Positions 16,939-24,684 are shown, counted from the first letter of the stretch. The stretch is DNA of 34,379 nucleotides from Microbacterium resistens NBRC 103078 (GCF_001552355.1 NZ_BCRA01000065.1:1-34379); one strand, 5' to 3'. The notes: generated from the sequence alone by a model not told the origin. Translations and numbers: made by a program.

Positions 16939-17355
16939 ATGACCGACATCTTCGACGTGATCTCGGACGGCACGCGGCGGGACATCCTCCAGCTCCTGCT
17001 CCGACGCTCCGCCGAAGGGGATGCCGGCACCAGCGTGACCCAGATCGTCAGCGAGCTGGGGATCAGCCAGCCCACCGTGTCGAAGCACCTCAAGGTCCTT
17101 CGTGACAGCGAGCTCGTCACGGTGCGCGAGGACGGTCAGCGCCGCTTCTACAGCCTGTCGGTCGGCCCCCTCGAGGAGGTCGACGACTGGCTCGTCCCGT
17201 TCCTCGTCGACGCGTACGGGGATTCCGCTCCCGACCTCTCCGGAGTCGTCCCGCCCCTGCCGGGCGGGGCCGCCCAGGCGGCGGAGGCCGTCGGCCGCGC
17301 GGCGGCGTCGGCCAAGCATGTCGTGCAGACCGCGCTCAAGCGCCTGGGCGCCTGA
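16939..17355 (+). CDS. ArsR-family winged-helix transcriptional regulator
   Basis: The 138-residue protein opens with the ArsR pattern DVISDGTRRDILQLLL and a recognition helix in ISQPTVSKHLKVLRDSELVTV, followed by a beta wing EDGQRRFYSLS. There are no cysteines in the DNA-binding domain, so it is not a classic thiolate metal sensor. The C-terminal ~45 residues (PPLPGGAAQAAEAVGRAAAS) are an Ala-rich tail that may form a helix. The start at ATG 16939 is preferred over an upstream frame because the protein begins directly with the first helix and TACCCT lies six bases away. It is divergent from trkH and might regulate it, but no operator repeat is visible. Confidence 0.88.
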   Translation: MTDIFDVISDGTRRDILQLLLRRSAEGDAGTSVTQIVSELGISQPTVSKHLKVLRDSELVTVREDGQRRFYSLSVGPLEEVDDWLVPFLVDAYGDSAPDLSGVVPPLPGGAAQAAEAVGRAAASAKHVVQTALKRLGA

Positions 17356-17394
17356 GCGCGGCCGCTCCCGCACACACGGCCGGCGGGTGATCGG

Positions 17395-18216
17395 TCAGCG
17401 GCGTCCGGCCTTGCGCCGGTAGAGCCAGGACCCCCAGGCGGCGGCGACGGCGAGGATCACCACGCACCAGCCGATGGCCCACCACTGCTGGCCCTCGAGA
17501 GGCGTCCCCAGCAGGAGTGCGCGGACGGTGTCGATGATCGGCGTGAGCGGCTGGTGCGCCGCGACCGGCTGCAGCCAGGAGGGCATCGACTCGACGTGCA
17601 CGAATCCGCTCGACAGGTAGGGCAGGAACAGGAGCACGAAGCCGTATCCGTTGGCGCCCTCGGGGCTGCGGGCGGCCAGTCCGATCGCGGCGAACAGGTA
17701 GGTCAGGGCGAGGATGTACAGCGCCAGCAGCCCGGCGACGGCGATCCAGGTGCCCAGGTCCGCATGCGGACGGAAGCCCACGAGCAGGCCGACGCCGATG
17801 ACGACGGCGGTCGCGACGAGGTTGCGCACGAGGCTCCCGATCACGTGCCCGGTCAGCACCGCGCTCGCTCTCAACGGCATGGTGCGGAAGCGATCGATGA
17901 TGCCGTTCTTCATGTCCGCCGCGACGGAGACGGCGGTCGTGGCGGCGCCGAAGCCCGCGCAGGTGAGGATGATCCCCGGGACCACGTAGTTGACGTACTG
18001 GCCGCCCGGGTCGATCTCGCCGCCGAAGACCCACGTGAACATCAGCATGAGCATCACCGGCAGCAGGATCGCCATGAGGACGGACTCTCCGTCGCGGAGC
18101 GAGTGGCGAAGGCTCCGGCCGACGAACACCGCTTCGGGCGTGGCGCCGCGCAACCGCGGCCGCGGCGCAGGGGAGGGGACGAGCGGGGTGTCGGGGGTGA
18201 GGGCGGCGGTGCTCAT
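17395..18216 (-). CDS. ABC-2 type permease (DrrB-like drug exporter subunit)
   Basis: The 273-residue protein has an N-terminal cytoplasmic stretch and about six membrane helices from residue 45. The segment MKNGIIDRFRTMPL with GHVIGSLVRNLVATAVV is the ABC-2/DrrB signature region, and LPYLSSGFVHVESMPSWLQPVAAHQPLTPIID is conserved in daunorubicin-resistance permeases. AAGGAG lies five bases before the start. Its ATG shares ATGA with the ATPase stop codon, so the pair is translationally coupled. It forms the membrane half of an exporter regulated by the divergent TetR gene. Substrate unknown. Confidence 0.92.
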   Translation of the reverse strand: MSTAALTPDTPLVPSPAPRPRLRGATPEAVFVGRSLRHSLRDGESVLMAILLPVMLMLMFTWVFGGEIDPGGQYVNYVVPGIILTCAGFGAATTAVSVAADMKNGIIDRFRTMPLRASAVLTGHVIGSLVRNLVATAVVIGVGLLVGFRPHADLGTWIAVAGLLALYILALTYLFAAIGLAARSPEGANGYGFVLLFLPYLSSGFVHVESMPSWLQPVAAHQPLTPIIDTVRALLLGTPLEGQQWWAIGWCVVILAVAAAWGSWLYRRKAGRR

Positions 18217-19124
18217 GCGGACTCCTTCAGGAGGCTGGGCCCGGCGGCCGCGGGGCGGGCGCCGGGGACGGTGGTGAGGGCGAGGAAGACGTCGTCGAGC
18301 GTGGGACGCCGGAGGGAGACGATGCCGTCGACCTGATGGGCGGCGAGCTCGTCCAGCGCCCGGCGAAGGCCGTCGATCGAGCCGTCGGTGGCGAGCTCGC
18401 GCAGGAGCGTGCCGTCGGGGCCGTGCACCTGGACCGACTCCGCGCCGACGCGCTCCTTCAGCTCGGCGGCGGTGCCGAGGGCCGCGATGCGCCCCTGGTC
18501 GATGACCGCGATGCGGTCGGCGAGCTCGTCGGCCTCCTCCAGATACTGGGTGGTCAGGAACACGGTGGTGCCCGCGGCGGCCACGGCGCGGATGACGTCC
18601 CAGAGCTCGCGGCGGCTGCGGGTGTCCAGACCGGTGGTCGGCTCGTCGAGGAAGAGCACCTCCGGGGTCGTGACGAAGCTGAGCGCGAGGTCGAGCCGGC
18701 GGCGCATCCCCCCGGAGAACGTGCCGACCCGGCGGGTCGCCGCGTCCTGGAGACCGAAGCGACCCAGGAGCTCGGCCGCGCGCTGGCGGGCATCGCCGCG
18801 CCCGAGGCCGGCCAGGCGAGCGAAGAGCACGACGTTCTCGGCGGCGGTGAGGGCGTCGTCGACGGCGGCGGCCTGGCCGGTGAGGCTGATCCGCCGCTGC
18901 ACCTCCACGGGCTGCGCGACGACGTCGTGCGCGGCGACCTCGGCCGAGCCCGCGTCCGGGTGGACGAGCGTCGTGAGGATGTTGATGGTCGTGGTCTTCC
19001 CGGCGCCGTTCGCGCCGAGCAGCGCGAAGATCTCGCCGCGTCGCACGGTGAGGTCGATGCCGTCGAGGACGGTGAGGGTGCCGAACCGCTTGCGCAGGCC
19101 CTGCACGTGGATGGCGGGACGCAT
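18213..19124 (-). CDS. ABC transporter ATP-binding protein (DrrA-like)
   Basis: The 303-residue ATPase carries Walker A GANGAGKTT (residues 37-45), signature TFSGGMRRRLDLA, Walker B VLFLDEPTTGLD and the H-loop in FLTTQYLEEADELADRI. The EEADELADRI segment and the C-terminal domain with RRPTLDDVFLALT are characteristic of the daunorubicin-resistance DrrA group. GGGAG lies five bases before ATG 19124; a longer frame reaching 19184 would run into the operator region and is rejected. It couples ATP hydrolysis to the DrrB-like permease whose gene overlaps its stop by four bases. Confidence 0.94.
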   Translation of the reverse strand: MRPAIHVQGLRKRFGTLTVLDGIDLTVRRGEIFALLGANGAGKTTTINILTTLVHPDAGSAEVAAHDVVAQPVEVQRRISLTGQAAAVDDALTAAENVVLFARLAGLGRGDARQRAAELLGRFGLQDAATRRVGTFSGGMRRRLDLALSFVTTPEVLFLDEPTTGLDTRSRRELWDVIRAVAAAGTTVFLTTQYLEEADELADRIAVIDQGRIAALGTAAELKERVGAESVQVHGPDGTLLRELATDGSIDGLRRALDELAAHQVDGIVSLRRPTLDDVFLALTTVPGARPAAAGPSLLKESA

Positions 19125-19136
19125 CGCGTCTCCCTT

Positions 19137-19191
19137 CTGTGTATGGATGAAACTGTTTATGACCATAACACACTGTTTATGCAATACACAG
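19137..19191. promoter_or_regulatory. Probable TetR operator region between the exporter and its regulator
   Basis: This AT-rich stretch lies between divergent genes. It contains an 8-bp inverted repeat CTGTGTAT/ATACACAG (19137-19144, 19184-19191), two direct copies of ACTGTTTATG (19152-19161 and 19172-19181, 20 bp apart), and a small palindrome TTATG-AC-CATAA (19157-19168). The layout suits autoregulation by the TetR protein and control of the exporter. Confidence 0.6.
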
Positions 19192-19194
19192 GCC

Positions 19195-19200
19195 TAGACT
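19195..19200 (+). promoter_or_regulatory. -10 box of the tetR gene; leaderless start predicted
   Basis: TAGACT lies six bases before ATG 19207. The intervening GAGGGC is too close to the start to be a standard Shine-Dalgarno site. Confidence 0.5.
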
Positions 19201-19206
19201 GAGGGC

Positions 19207-20196
19207 ATGTCCAGCGAGTCCGACGCCGTCCTCTCCGATCCGCCCGAGCTGCCGCGCGGGATCGCGCTCGCCTGGGGCATCGCGTCGAACCCCCAGCGCG
19301 GACCCAAGCGGGAGATGAGCGTGGAGCGGATCGTGGAGACCGCGGTCGCGCTGGCCGACCGGGACGGGCTCGGGGCGGTCTCCATGGCCGCCGTCGCCAA
19401 GGAGCTCGGCTTCACGCCGATGTCGCTCTATCGCTACGTCACCGCGAAGGACGACCTCCTGCTCCTGATGCAGGAGGAGGCGACGGGGCTGCCCCCGTCG
19501 GATCACGCCGACGCCGACGGCTGGCGCGCGAAGATCGAGGCGCTGCACCGGGCGCAGGTCGGGGTGTACCTGCGCCACACGTGGCTGCTGAGCCTGCCGA
19601 TCCACGGTTCCCCGGTGACGCCGAACAACGCCGCGTGGATGGACGCCTACCTCACGGCGCTCGCCGACACCCCCCTGACCGCGGACGAGCGGCACGCGAC
19701 CATGCTCGCGATCCTCGGCCACGCCCGCTGGTACGGGATCGTCACGGCCGGGTACACGGAGGCCGCGCGGGACCAGGGGATCACGGTCGAGGAGGTGGAT
19801 GCCCGCGAGGCGGCGATCTTCTCCGCGGTGGTCGACGCCGAGGCGTATCCGGCCCTGCGGGCGGCGCTCGACGCCGGCGTCATGCAGTCGACGGCGGATC
19901 CGTTCGCCTTCGGGCTGGAGTGCCAGCTCGACGGCATCGAAGAGGCGATGCGCCGCCGGCGCGAGGCGTCGGCGAGCGGGGGCGAGGTCGCGCGGAGGGG
20001 GCTTCCGGCGCTGGATTCCGCCGCGGTCCCGCCGGAGCTCCTCGCCGACAAGCGGTACAAGGCGGCGGAGAAGACCGTGCGGGAGGCCGAGAAGGCGCTC
20101 CGCGACGCGGAGAAGGCGCTCCGGGCGGCCCGGAAGGCGCAGGGGCAGGCCCGCCGGGAGGCCGAGGAGCGGCTCGGGCGGGCGCGCGCGACGTGA
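19207..20196 (+). CDS. TetR/AcrR-family regulator with C-terminal coiled-coil extension
   Basis: The 329-residue regulator has its HTH at about residues 36-85 (IVETAVALADRDGLGAVSMAAVAKELGFTPMSLYRYV), followed by a TetR_C ligand-binding region to about residue 245. The family is usually 190-250 residues long. Here residues ~278-329 form a very charged Ala/Lys/Glu/Arg helix with EKALR repeated (AEKALRDAEKALRAA), predicted as a coiled coil. It is divergent from the DrrAB-like exporter and probably represses it, with the exporter substrate as likely inducer. N-terminal residues 1-33 precede the HTH and look disordered. Confidence 0.9.
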   Translation: MSSESDAVLSDPPELPRGIALAWGIASNPQRGPKREMSVERIVETAVALADRDGLGAVSMAAVAKELGFTPMSLYRYVTAKDDLLLLMQEEATGLPPSDHADADGWRAKIEALHRAQVGVYLRHTWLLSLPIHGSPVTPNNAAWMDAYLTALADTPLTADERHATMLAILGHARWYGIVTAGYTEAARDQGITVEEVDAREAAIFSAVVDAEAYPALRAALDAGVMQSTADPFAFGLECQLDGIEEAMRRRREASASGGEVARRGLPALDSAAVPPELLADKRYKAAEKTVREAEKALRDAEKALRAARKAQGQARREAEERLGRARAT

Positions 20197-20261
20197 TCCG
20201 AGGCCGCGCCCGTCGGCGATCACAGCAGTCACTCGGGTTTACACCCGTCGCGGACAGCCCC

Positions 20262-20267
20262 TAGAGT
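20262..20267 (+). promoter_or_regulatory. -10 box of the excisionase-like HTH gene
   Basis: TAGAGT places the start site near 20274, ruling out the upstream GTG at 20268 and leaving a ~24-base leader with AAGGGGG before ATG 20298. Confidence 0.55.
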
Positions 20268-20297
20268 GTGGGCTACCGGAAGAAGGGGGTACGGGGG

Positions 20298-20489
20298 ATG
20301 CCCGAACTGCAGGACGTGCGGTTCCTGACGGTGGCCGAGGTCGCCGAGATCATGCGCGTGTCGAAGATGACGGTCTACCGTCTCGTCCACGCGGGTGAGC
20401 TTCCCGCCGTGCGCTTCGGCCGCAGCTACCGCGTGCCTGAGTCGGCGGTGACCGCCGCGCTCCAGCGCCCGATCGCCGACGCGGGCTGA
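20298..20489 (+). CDS. Excisionase-family HTH DNA-binding protein (Rv0500A-like)
   Basis: The 63-residue protein is a MerR-type winged helix-turn-helix of the excisionase/AlpA-like group: FLTVAEVAEIMRVSKMTVYRLVHAGELPAVRFGRSYRVPESAV. Despite the family name there is no phage context. The pair of this gene with the bS22 gene downstream is widespread in actinobacteria (Rv0500A/Rv0500B in M. tuberculosis), which suggests a housekeeping regulatory role. The start is ATG 20298; a GTG 30 bases upstream lies beside the -10 box and is unlikely. Confidence 0.85.
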   Translation: MPELQDVRFLTVAEVAEIMRVSKMTVYRLVHAGELPAVRFGRSYRVPESAVTAALQRPIADAG

Positions 20490-20527
20490 GCCGCCGGACC
20501 GTCCCCGCGCCGGCGCTCGTCGCCGCA

Positions 20528-20538
20528 TAGGCTAGGAT
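20528..20538 (+). promoter_or_regulatory. Promoter -10 candidates for the bS22 gene
   Basis: Two overlapping boxes, TAGGCT and TAGGAT, lie about 80 bases before the bS22 start, implying an unusually long leader for this window. The leader contains a short T-run after GGCA near 20550. Confidence 0.45.
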
Positions 20539-20615
20539 GGTCCGAGGCATTTTTCCGTGCCCGATCCCGGGTGTCGTCCGCATCGACGCCCAGCCCCTGA
20601 CATAGTGAGGTTTCC

Positions 20616-20714
20616 GTGGGTTCTGTCATCAAGAAGCGCCGCAAGCGCATGGCGAAGAAGAAGCACCGCAAGCTGCTTCGCAAGACTCGCCACCAGCGCC
20701 GCAACAAGAAGTAA
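20616..20714 (+). CDS. Small ribosomal protein bS22 (AURKAIP1/COX24-domain peptide)
   Basis: A 32-residue, extremely basic peptide starting GTG: MGSVIKKRRKRMAKKKHRKL followed by LRKTRHQRRNKK. Over half its residues are Lys or Arg. It matches the AURKAIP1/COX24 peptide found in actinobacteria and seen in mycobacterial 30S subunits as bS22. GTGAGG at 20605-20610 sits five bases before the start, and a two-level hairpin terminator follows. It is easily missed by gene finders because of its size. Confidence 0.92.
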   Translation: MGSVIKKRRKRMAKKKHRKLLRKTRHQRRNKK

Positions 20715-20743
20715 GCGGCACACAGGTAGCGATACCGCCACTG

Positions 20744-20779
20744 AGCGCCCCCGACGGCTCCGCCGTTCGCCGGGGCGCT
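20744..20779 (+). terminator. Hairpin terminator after bS22
   Basis: An outer stem AGCGCCCC/GGGGCGCT encloses an inner stem ACGGC/GCCGT. It lies 29 bases past the bS22 stop. Confidence 0.6.
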
Positions 20780-20834
20780 TCGTGTGTCCGGGGGCGTCGG
20801 AGCCGGCCGCGCACGGGTCTGCGAGAATCGCAGC

Positions 20835-21137
20835 ATGAAGACGATCACGACGGCCGAGCTCGCAGACCGGCTCCAGGAGCCGCTCATCGACGTCCGCGAA
20901 CGCGACGAGTTCGCCCAGGGGCACATCCCCGGGGCGGTCAACATCCCGATGTCCGAGCTGCGGGACCGTCAGCACGAGCTCCCCGACGGCGCCATGAACG
21001 TGGTCTGCCTCGCGGGCGGGCGCTCGGCACGCGTCGTCCAGGCGCTCGAGGCCGAGGGCTACGACATGACCAATGTCGAGGGCGGCACCCAGCAGTGGGT
21101 CGCGGAGGGGCGCGAGCTGGAGCACCCGACCGCATGA
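20835..21137 (+). CDS. Rhodanese-like domain protein
   Basis: The 100-residue single-domain rhodanese has LIDVRERDEFAQGHIPGAVNIPMSEL, the CDC25-like start region, and an active loop VVCLAGGRSARV with catalytic C58. It likely carries persulfide sulfur in the cytosol. The start is ATG 20835, preceded by GAGAAT six bases away, a weaker version of the leaderless layout seen elsewhere; no Shine-Dalgarno sequence is visible. Its stop overlaps the next gene by ATGA, so it heads a coupled three-gene operon. Confidence 0.92.
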   Translation: MKTITTAELADRLQEPLIDVRERDEFAQGHIPGAVNIPMSELRDRQHELPDGAMNVVCLAGGRSARVVQALEAEGYDMTNVEGGTQQWVAEGRELEHPTA

Positions 21138-21409
21138 TCCGCGTCGACCTGATCGGCAAGCCGGACTGCCATCTCTGCGAGGTCGCCTCGGACGTGATCG
21201 ACGTCGTCGTCGCGGACCTCCCCGACGCTCTGGCCGAGAGCATCGAGATCACCGAGCGCTCGATCCTCGACGACAAGGCCCTGTACGACGAGTGGTGGGA
21301 GAAGATCCCGGTCGTGCTCATCGACGGCGAGCTGCACGCGCACTGGCGTGTGGCGCCGGACCGGCTTCGGGACGCCCTGACCCTGCGCGCCGAGGAGGCG
21401 GCCTCATGA
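21134..21409 (+). CDS. Glutaredoxin-like thioredoxin-fold protein
   Basis: The 91-residue protein has an N-terminal redox motif KPDCHLCE (C12, C15), the cis-Pro segment KIPVVLIDGEL around residue 60, and a terminal helix. It belongs to the glutaredoxin-like DUF836 group. Actinobacteria of this group use mycothiol rather than glutathione, so it may act as a mycothiol-linked or thioredoxin-linked reductant. It overlaps the rhodanese gene by four bases and the Dabb gene by four bases. Confidence 0.88.
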   Translation: MIRVDLIGKPDCHLCEVASDVIDVVVADLPDALAESIEITERSILDDKALYDEWWEKIPVVLIDGELHAHWRVAPDRLRDALTLRAEEAAS

Positions 21410-21708
21410 CCCTGCGGCACGTCGTGATGTGGCGGATGGCCGCCGAGGATCCGCGGCAGCGCGCCGGGCACGCCGCGGAGGGCGCGCGCCTGCTCGCCGC
21501 CCTGGAAGGTGTGATCCCGGAGATCCAGTCCCTCTCCGCCGGACCGAACGCGGCCTATCCGGAGGAGAACTGGGACCTGGTGCTCGTGGCGGACTTCGCC
21601 GACCAGGCCGCCCTGGAGCGCTACCAGGTGCACCCCGCGCACCAGGAGGTCGTCGCGTACATCCGTTCCGTGGTCGGCGCGCGCGCCGCCGTCGACATCG
21701 CCCTCTGA
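21406..21708 (+). CDS. Dabb (stress-responsive alpha/beta barrel) family protein
   Basis: The 100-residue protein starts TLRHVVMWRM and ends with the HPAHQEVVAYIRSVVGARAAVD region, both diagnostic of dimeric alpha-beta barrel (Dabb) proteins. Function in bacteria is poorly known. It is coupled to the glutaredoxin gene by ATGA and has GAGGAGG upstream of its start inside that gene. Confidence 0.85.
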   Translation: MTLRHVVMWRMAAEDPRQRAGHAAEGARLLAALEGVIPEIQSLSAGPNAAYPEENWDLVLVADFADQAALERYQVHPAHQEVVAYIRSVVGARAAVDIAL

Positions 21709-21777
21709 GCGCCCGGCCGGGTCGCGACCGGTTCCGCAACACGATCGTGACCCGCCCGGCTGGGACCGGGGTTCGTG

Positions 21778-21796
21778 GACACGGATCCTCCGTGTC
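21778..21796. other. Short hairpin upstream of the amino acid ABC importer
   Basis: GACACGGA-TCC-TCCGTGTC is a perfect 8-bp stem with a 3-base loop, about 60 bases before the binding-protein start and next to a CAAGAT box that could serve as -10. It could be an operator, a leader hairpin or the terminator of the Dabb gene. Confidence 0.35.
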
Positions 21797-21857
21797 AAGA
21801 TGGCATGCACCCCACCCGCACGGGCGGCGATCCCGTCCCTCGACATAGGAGTCGGAA

Positions 21858-22685
21858 ATGTCTCGTCGAACCCCTCTTCTGCTCGGTCTCGCCTTCGCCG
21901 CGGCCGCGTCCCTCACCCTCGCCGGCTGCGCGGGCTCCGGCGACGCCCCCTCCGAGGACCCCGGCGGCACCCCCGCGGCCGGCGACGACTACGGCCTGGT
22001 CACGGCCGGGACGCTCACGGTGTGCTCGGACGTGCCGTACCCGCCCTTCGAGGTCGAGGACCCCAGCGCCGAGACGGGATACTCCGGCTTCGACATCGAT
22101 CTTCTCGGCGCCATCGCCGAGAAGCTGGGCCTGAAGCTCTCCGTGCAGGACGTCGGCTTCGACGCCCTGCAGTCCGGGGTGACCCTGGTCTCCGGCACCT
22201 GCGACGTCGGCGCGTCCGCCATGACCATCACCGACGAGCGCAAGGCGAACATCGACTTCTCCGACCCGTACTACGACTCGCTCCAGTCGCTCCTCGTGCG
22301 CAGCGACTCCGGGATCAAGAGCATCAAGGACCTCGACGGGAAGAACGTCGGCGTCCAGCAGGGCACGACCGGCGAGTCCTACGCGACCGAGAACGCGCCG
22401 GGCGCCCAGCTCGTGCAGTACCCCTCGGACGGCGAGCTCTGGCCGGCCATCCAGGCGGGGCAGATCGACGCCATCCTCCAGGACCAGCCCGTCAACCTCG
22501 AGCACGAGAAGGCCGACAAGTCGTACAAGATCGTCGAGACCTACAACACCGACGAGCAGTACGGCTTCGCCTTCGCGAAGGGGGAGAAGGAAGCGCTGCT
22601 GACCGCCGTCAACGCGGCGCTCAAGGAGCTGCGCGACAGCGGCGAGTACCAGACCATCTACGACTCGTACTTCACGGCGGAGTGA
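21858..22685 (+). CDS. Polar amino acid ABC transporter substrate-binding lipoprotein
   Basis: The 275-residue protein has a lipoprotein signal peptide with lipobox TLAGC (C24), a Ser/Gly/Asp-rich linker, and an SBP_bac_3 fold: LTVCSDVPYPPFEVEDP, GFDIDLLGAIAEKLGLKLSVQDVGFDAL, MTITDERKANIDFSDPYY and VGVQQGTTGESYA. These match glutamine/glutamate/arginine-type binding proteins, though the ligand cannot be fixed. AGGAG lies six bases before the ATG. It delivers substrate outside the membrane to the permease encoded 34 bases downstream. Confidence 0.94.
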   Translation: MSRRTPLLLGLAFAAAASLTLAGCAGSGDAPSEDPGGTPAAGDDYGLVTAGTLTVCSDVPYPPFEVEDPSAETGYSGFDIDLLGAIAEKLGLKLSVQDVGFDALQSGVTLVSGTCDVGASAMTITDERKANIDFSDPYYDSLQSLLVRSDSGIKSIKDLDGKNVGVQQGTTGESYATENAPGAQLVQYPSDGELWPAIQAGQIDAILQDQPVNLEHEKADKSYKIVETYNTDEQYGFAFAKGEKEALLTAVNAALKELRDSGEYQTIYDSYFTAE

Positions 22686-22719
22686 GCGGCCGGGTCGAGA
22701 CGGACGAGGGTCTTTGACG

Positions 22720-23511
22720 ATGGCGTTGAAACGGACCACCAGAGCGCGGCTGTACCGCCTCGTGATGTACGTGATCTTCTTCGCGGCGATCGCGGGCATC
22801 GCGCTCTCGATCAACTGGGGGAAGGCCATCCCCCAGTTCTTCAACCTGGAGGTCGCGGCGAAGCTCTTCCCCGGGATCATCACGGTGGGGCTGCGCAACA
22901 CGATCCTGTTCACCATCATCGCGTTCACCGGCGGACTGCTGCTGGGCATCCTCTTCGCGCTGATGAAGCTGTCCAGCATCGGGCTGTTCCGCTGGTTCGC
23001 CACGGCGTGGATCGAGTTGTTCCGCGGGCTCCCCGCGCTGCTCACGATCTTCTCGGTCGCGTTCATCGTGCCGGTGGTGTTCGGCTGGAAGGTGCCAGGA
23101 GGGCCGGTCGGGGCCGGACTGCTGGGCCTCATGCTGGTGGCCTCGGCGTACATCGCCGAGGTGATCCGCGCCGGCATCCAGGCGGTGCCGAAGGGGCAGA
23201 CCGAGGCGGCGCGCTCCCTGGGCATGTCGCCGCTGAAGACGATGTTCTGGATCATCCTCCCGCAGGGCTTCCGGATCATCATCCCGCCGATGACGAACGA
23301 GCTGGTGCTGCTGCTGAAGGACACGTCCCTCGTCTTCATCGCGGGAACCTTCATCTGGTCGAAGGAGCTCACCACGCTCGTGCGCGATGCGAACACCGCC
23401 AACGCCAACGCGACGCCTCTGATCGTCGGCGCGCTGCTGTACCTCGTCGTCACGATCCCGCTCACGCGGTACACGGCATGGCTGGAACGACGACTGGCGA
23501 GGGAACGATGA
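22720..23511 (+). CDS. Polar amino acid ABC transporter permease (HisM/GlnP type)
   Basis: The 263-residue membrane protein has about six helices. The EAA loop [21 protein letters not shown], where the ATPase docks, is clear, and [13 protein letters not shown] and [13 protein letters not shown] are typical of the HisM/GlnP family. Only one permease gene is present, so it probably works as a homodimer. ATG 22720 is chosen over TTG 22714 because GAGGG lies nine bases away rather than three. The stop codon overlaps the ATPase start as ATGA. Confidence 0.93.
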   Translation: MALKRTTRARLYRLVMYVIFFAAIAGIALSINWGKAIPQFFNLEVAAKLFPGIITVGLRNTILFTIIAFTGGLLLGILFALMKLSSIGLFRWFATAWIELFRGLPALLTIFSVAFIVPVVFGWKVPGGPVGAGLLGLMLVASAYIAEVIRAGIQAVPKGQTEAARSLGMSPLKTMFWIILPQGFRIIIPPMTNELVLLLKDTSLVFIAGTFIWSKELTTLVRDANTANANATPLIVGALLYLVVTIPLTRYTAWLERRLARER

Positions 23512-24263
23512 GCACGGACCTGATCGACGTCCAGGCGCCCGCGATCGATGTGCGCGGCCTGGTGAAGAGCTTCGGCGACAACGAGGTGCTGAAGGGCATC
23601 GACCTCACGGTCACCGCGGGGGAGGTCGTCTGCGTGATCGGGCCCTCCGGATCGGGGAAGTCGACGCTCCTTCGCTCGGTGAACCTGCTGGAGGAGCCGA
23701 CGGCGGGCAGGATCTTCATCGAGGGGATCGACATCACCGATCCGGAGACGGACATCGACCGGGTGCGCACCCGGATCGGGATGGTGTTCCAGAGCTTCAA
23801 CCTGTTCCCGCACATGACGGTCCTGGACAACCTGACCATCGCCCAGCGCCGGGTGAAGAAGCGGCCGAAGGCCGAGGCGGAACGGGTCGCGCACGAGATG
23901 CTCGGGCGCGTCGGCCTGGAGGAGAAGGCGGCCGCCTACCCGGGCCACCTCTCCGGCGGTCAGCAGCAGCGCGTGGCGATCGCCCGGGCGCTGTGCATGA
24001 ACCCGGACATGATGCTGTTCGACGAGCCGACGTCGGCACTGGACCCGGAGCTGGTGGGGGAGGTGCTGCAGGTCATGCGCACCCTCGCCGACGAGGGGAT
24101 GACCATGCTGGTGGTGACGCACGAGATGGGGTTCGCCCGCGAGGTCGGATCCCGGCTCATCTTCATGGCCGACGGGAACATCGTCGAGGAGGGCGATCCC
24201 CGCGAAGTGATGGCCAACCCGCGGAATCAGCGCACGAAGGACTTCCTCTCGCGCGTGCTCTGA
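23508..24263 (+). CDS. Polar amino acid ABC transporter ATP-binding protein (GlnQ type)
   Basis: The 251-residue ATPase has Walker [10 protein letters not shown] (residues 45-53), Q-loop in [18 protein letters not shown], signature [16 protein letters not shown], Walker [21 protein letters not shown] and H-loop [14 protein letters not shown]. These are textbook features of the GlnQ/HisP group. It is the last gene of a three-gene importer and is followed by a perfect hairpin terminator. Confidence 0.96.
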   Translation: MSTDLIDVQAPAIDVRGLVKSFGDNEVLKGIDLTVTAGEVVCVIGPSGSGKSTLLRSVNLLEEPTAGRIFIEGIDITDPETDIDRVRTRIGMVFQSFNLFPHMTVLDNLTIAQRRVKKRPKAEAERVAHEMLGRVGLEEKAAAYPGHLSGGQQQRVAIARALCMNPDMMLFDEPTSALDPELVGEVLQVMRTLADEGMTMLVVTHEMGFAREVGSRLIFMADGNIVEEGDPREVMANPRNQRTKDFLSRVL

Positions 24264-24272
24264 GCCCGGACG

Positions 24273-24308
24273 ACGAAGGGGGTACGGGATGTCCCGTACC
24301 CCCTTCGT
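24273..24308. terminator. Perfect 17-bp hairpin terminator after the importer operon
   Basis: The stem ACGAAGGGGGTACGGGA pairs fully with its complement across a two-base centre. It lies between convergent stop codons, so it can serve both strands. Confidence 0.8.
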
Positions 24309-24320
24309 GGCGCCGAGGGG

Positions 24321-24503
24321 TCAGCCGTCGACCTCGACGACCTCCGCGTCCGCGGCGTTGCGGCGCACCGAGTCGATGCCGTTCACCGCACCGGACTTGG
24401 AGGCGTAGCCCTCGCCGGTGGCGATCACCTCGCCGTTCCCCGCCTTCAGCCGGAACCGCCACTCGCCGTTGCTGCTCTGGTACAGCTCGAACTTGCCCGC
24501 CAT
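24321..24503 (-). CDS. YegP-family (DUF1508) small protein
   Basis: The 60-residue protein is a single YegP/DUF1508 unit: GKFELYQSSNGEWRFRLKAGNGEVIATGEGYASKSGAVNGIDSVR. It is a compact beta-rich domain of unknown function. GAGAGGA precedes the ATG. A GGATAACGT stretch near 24557-24565 on this strand could hold its -10 box (TAACGT). It is convergent with the importer operon and divergent from the esterase gene; the 219-base gap to that gene holds only these promoter-like elements. Confidence 0.88.
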   Translation of the reverse strand: MAGKFELYQSSNGEWRFRLKAGNGEVIATGEGYASKSGAVNGIDSVRRNAADAEVVEVDG

Positions 24504-24678
24504 CGTGCGTCCTCTCGGATCGGATCTCGGTCGGGCGGATCCCCGACTCTGGGCTCACGTTATCCAGCCGTCGGTGAGGAGGGGAAGAGCGCCCGGGGAG
24601 ACCGTGCCCCCGCGCCGTCGGCCCGGCGGGATCGTGCGCCGCGCTGAACCGGCATATCGGTGGGTCGGGCAGGGCCGA

Positions 24679-24684
24679 TACCAT
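24679..24684 (+). promoter_or_regulatory. Putative -10 box of the membrane esterase gene
   Basis: TACCAT lies about 38 bases before the start, with GAGG at 24715-24718 as the ribosome-binding site. Confidence 0.4.

Noticed and set aside
20298..20489. Excisionase gene as a sign of an integrated phage or plasmid
   Set aside because: The gene is an actinobacterial core gene paired with bS22; no integrase, att site or phage gene is nearby.
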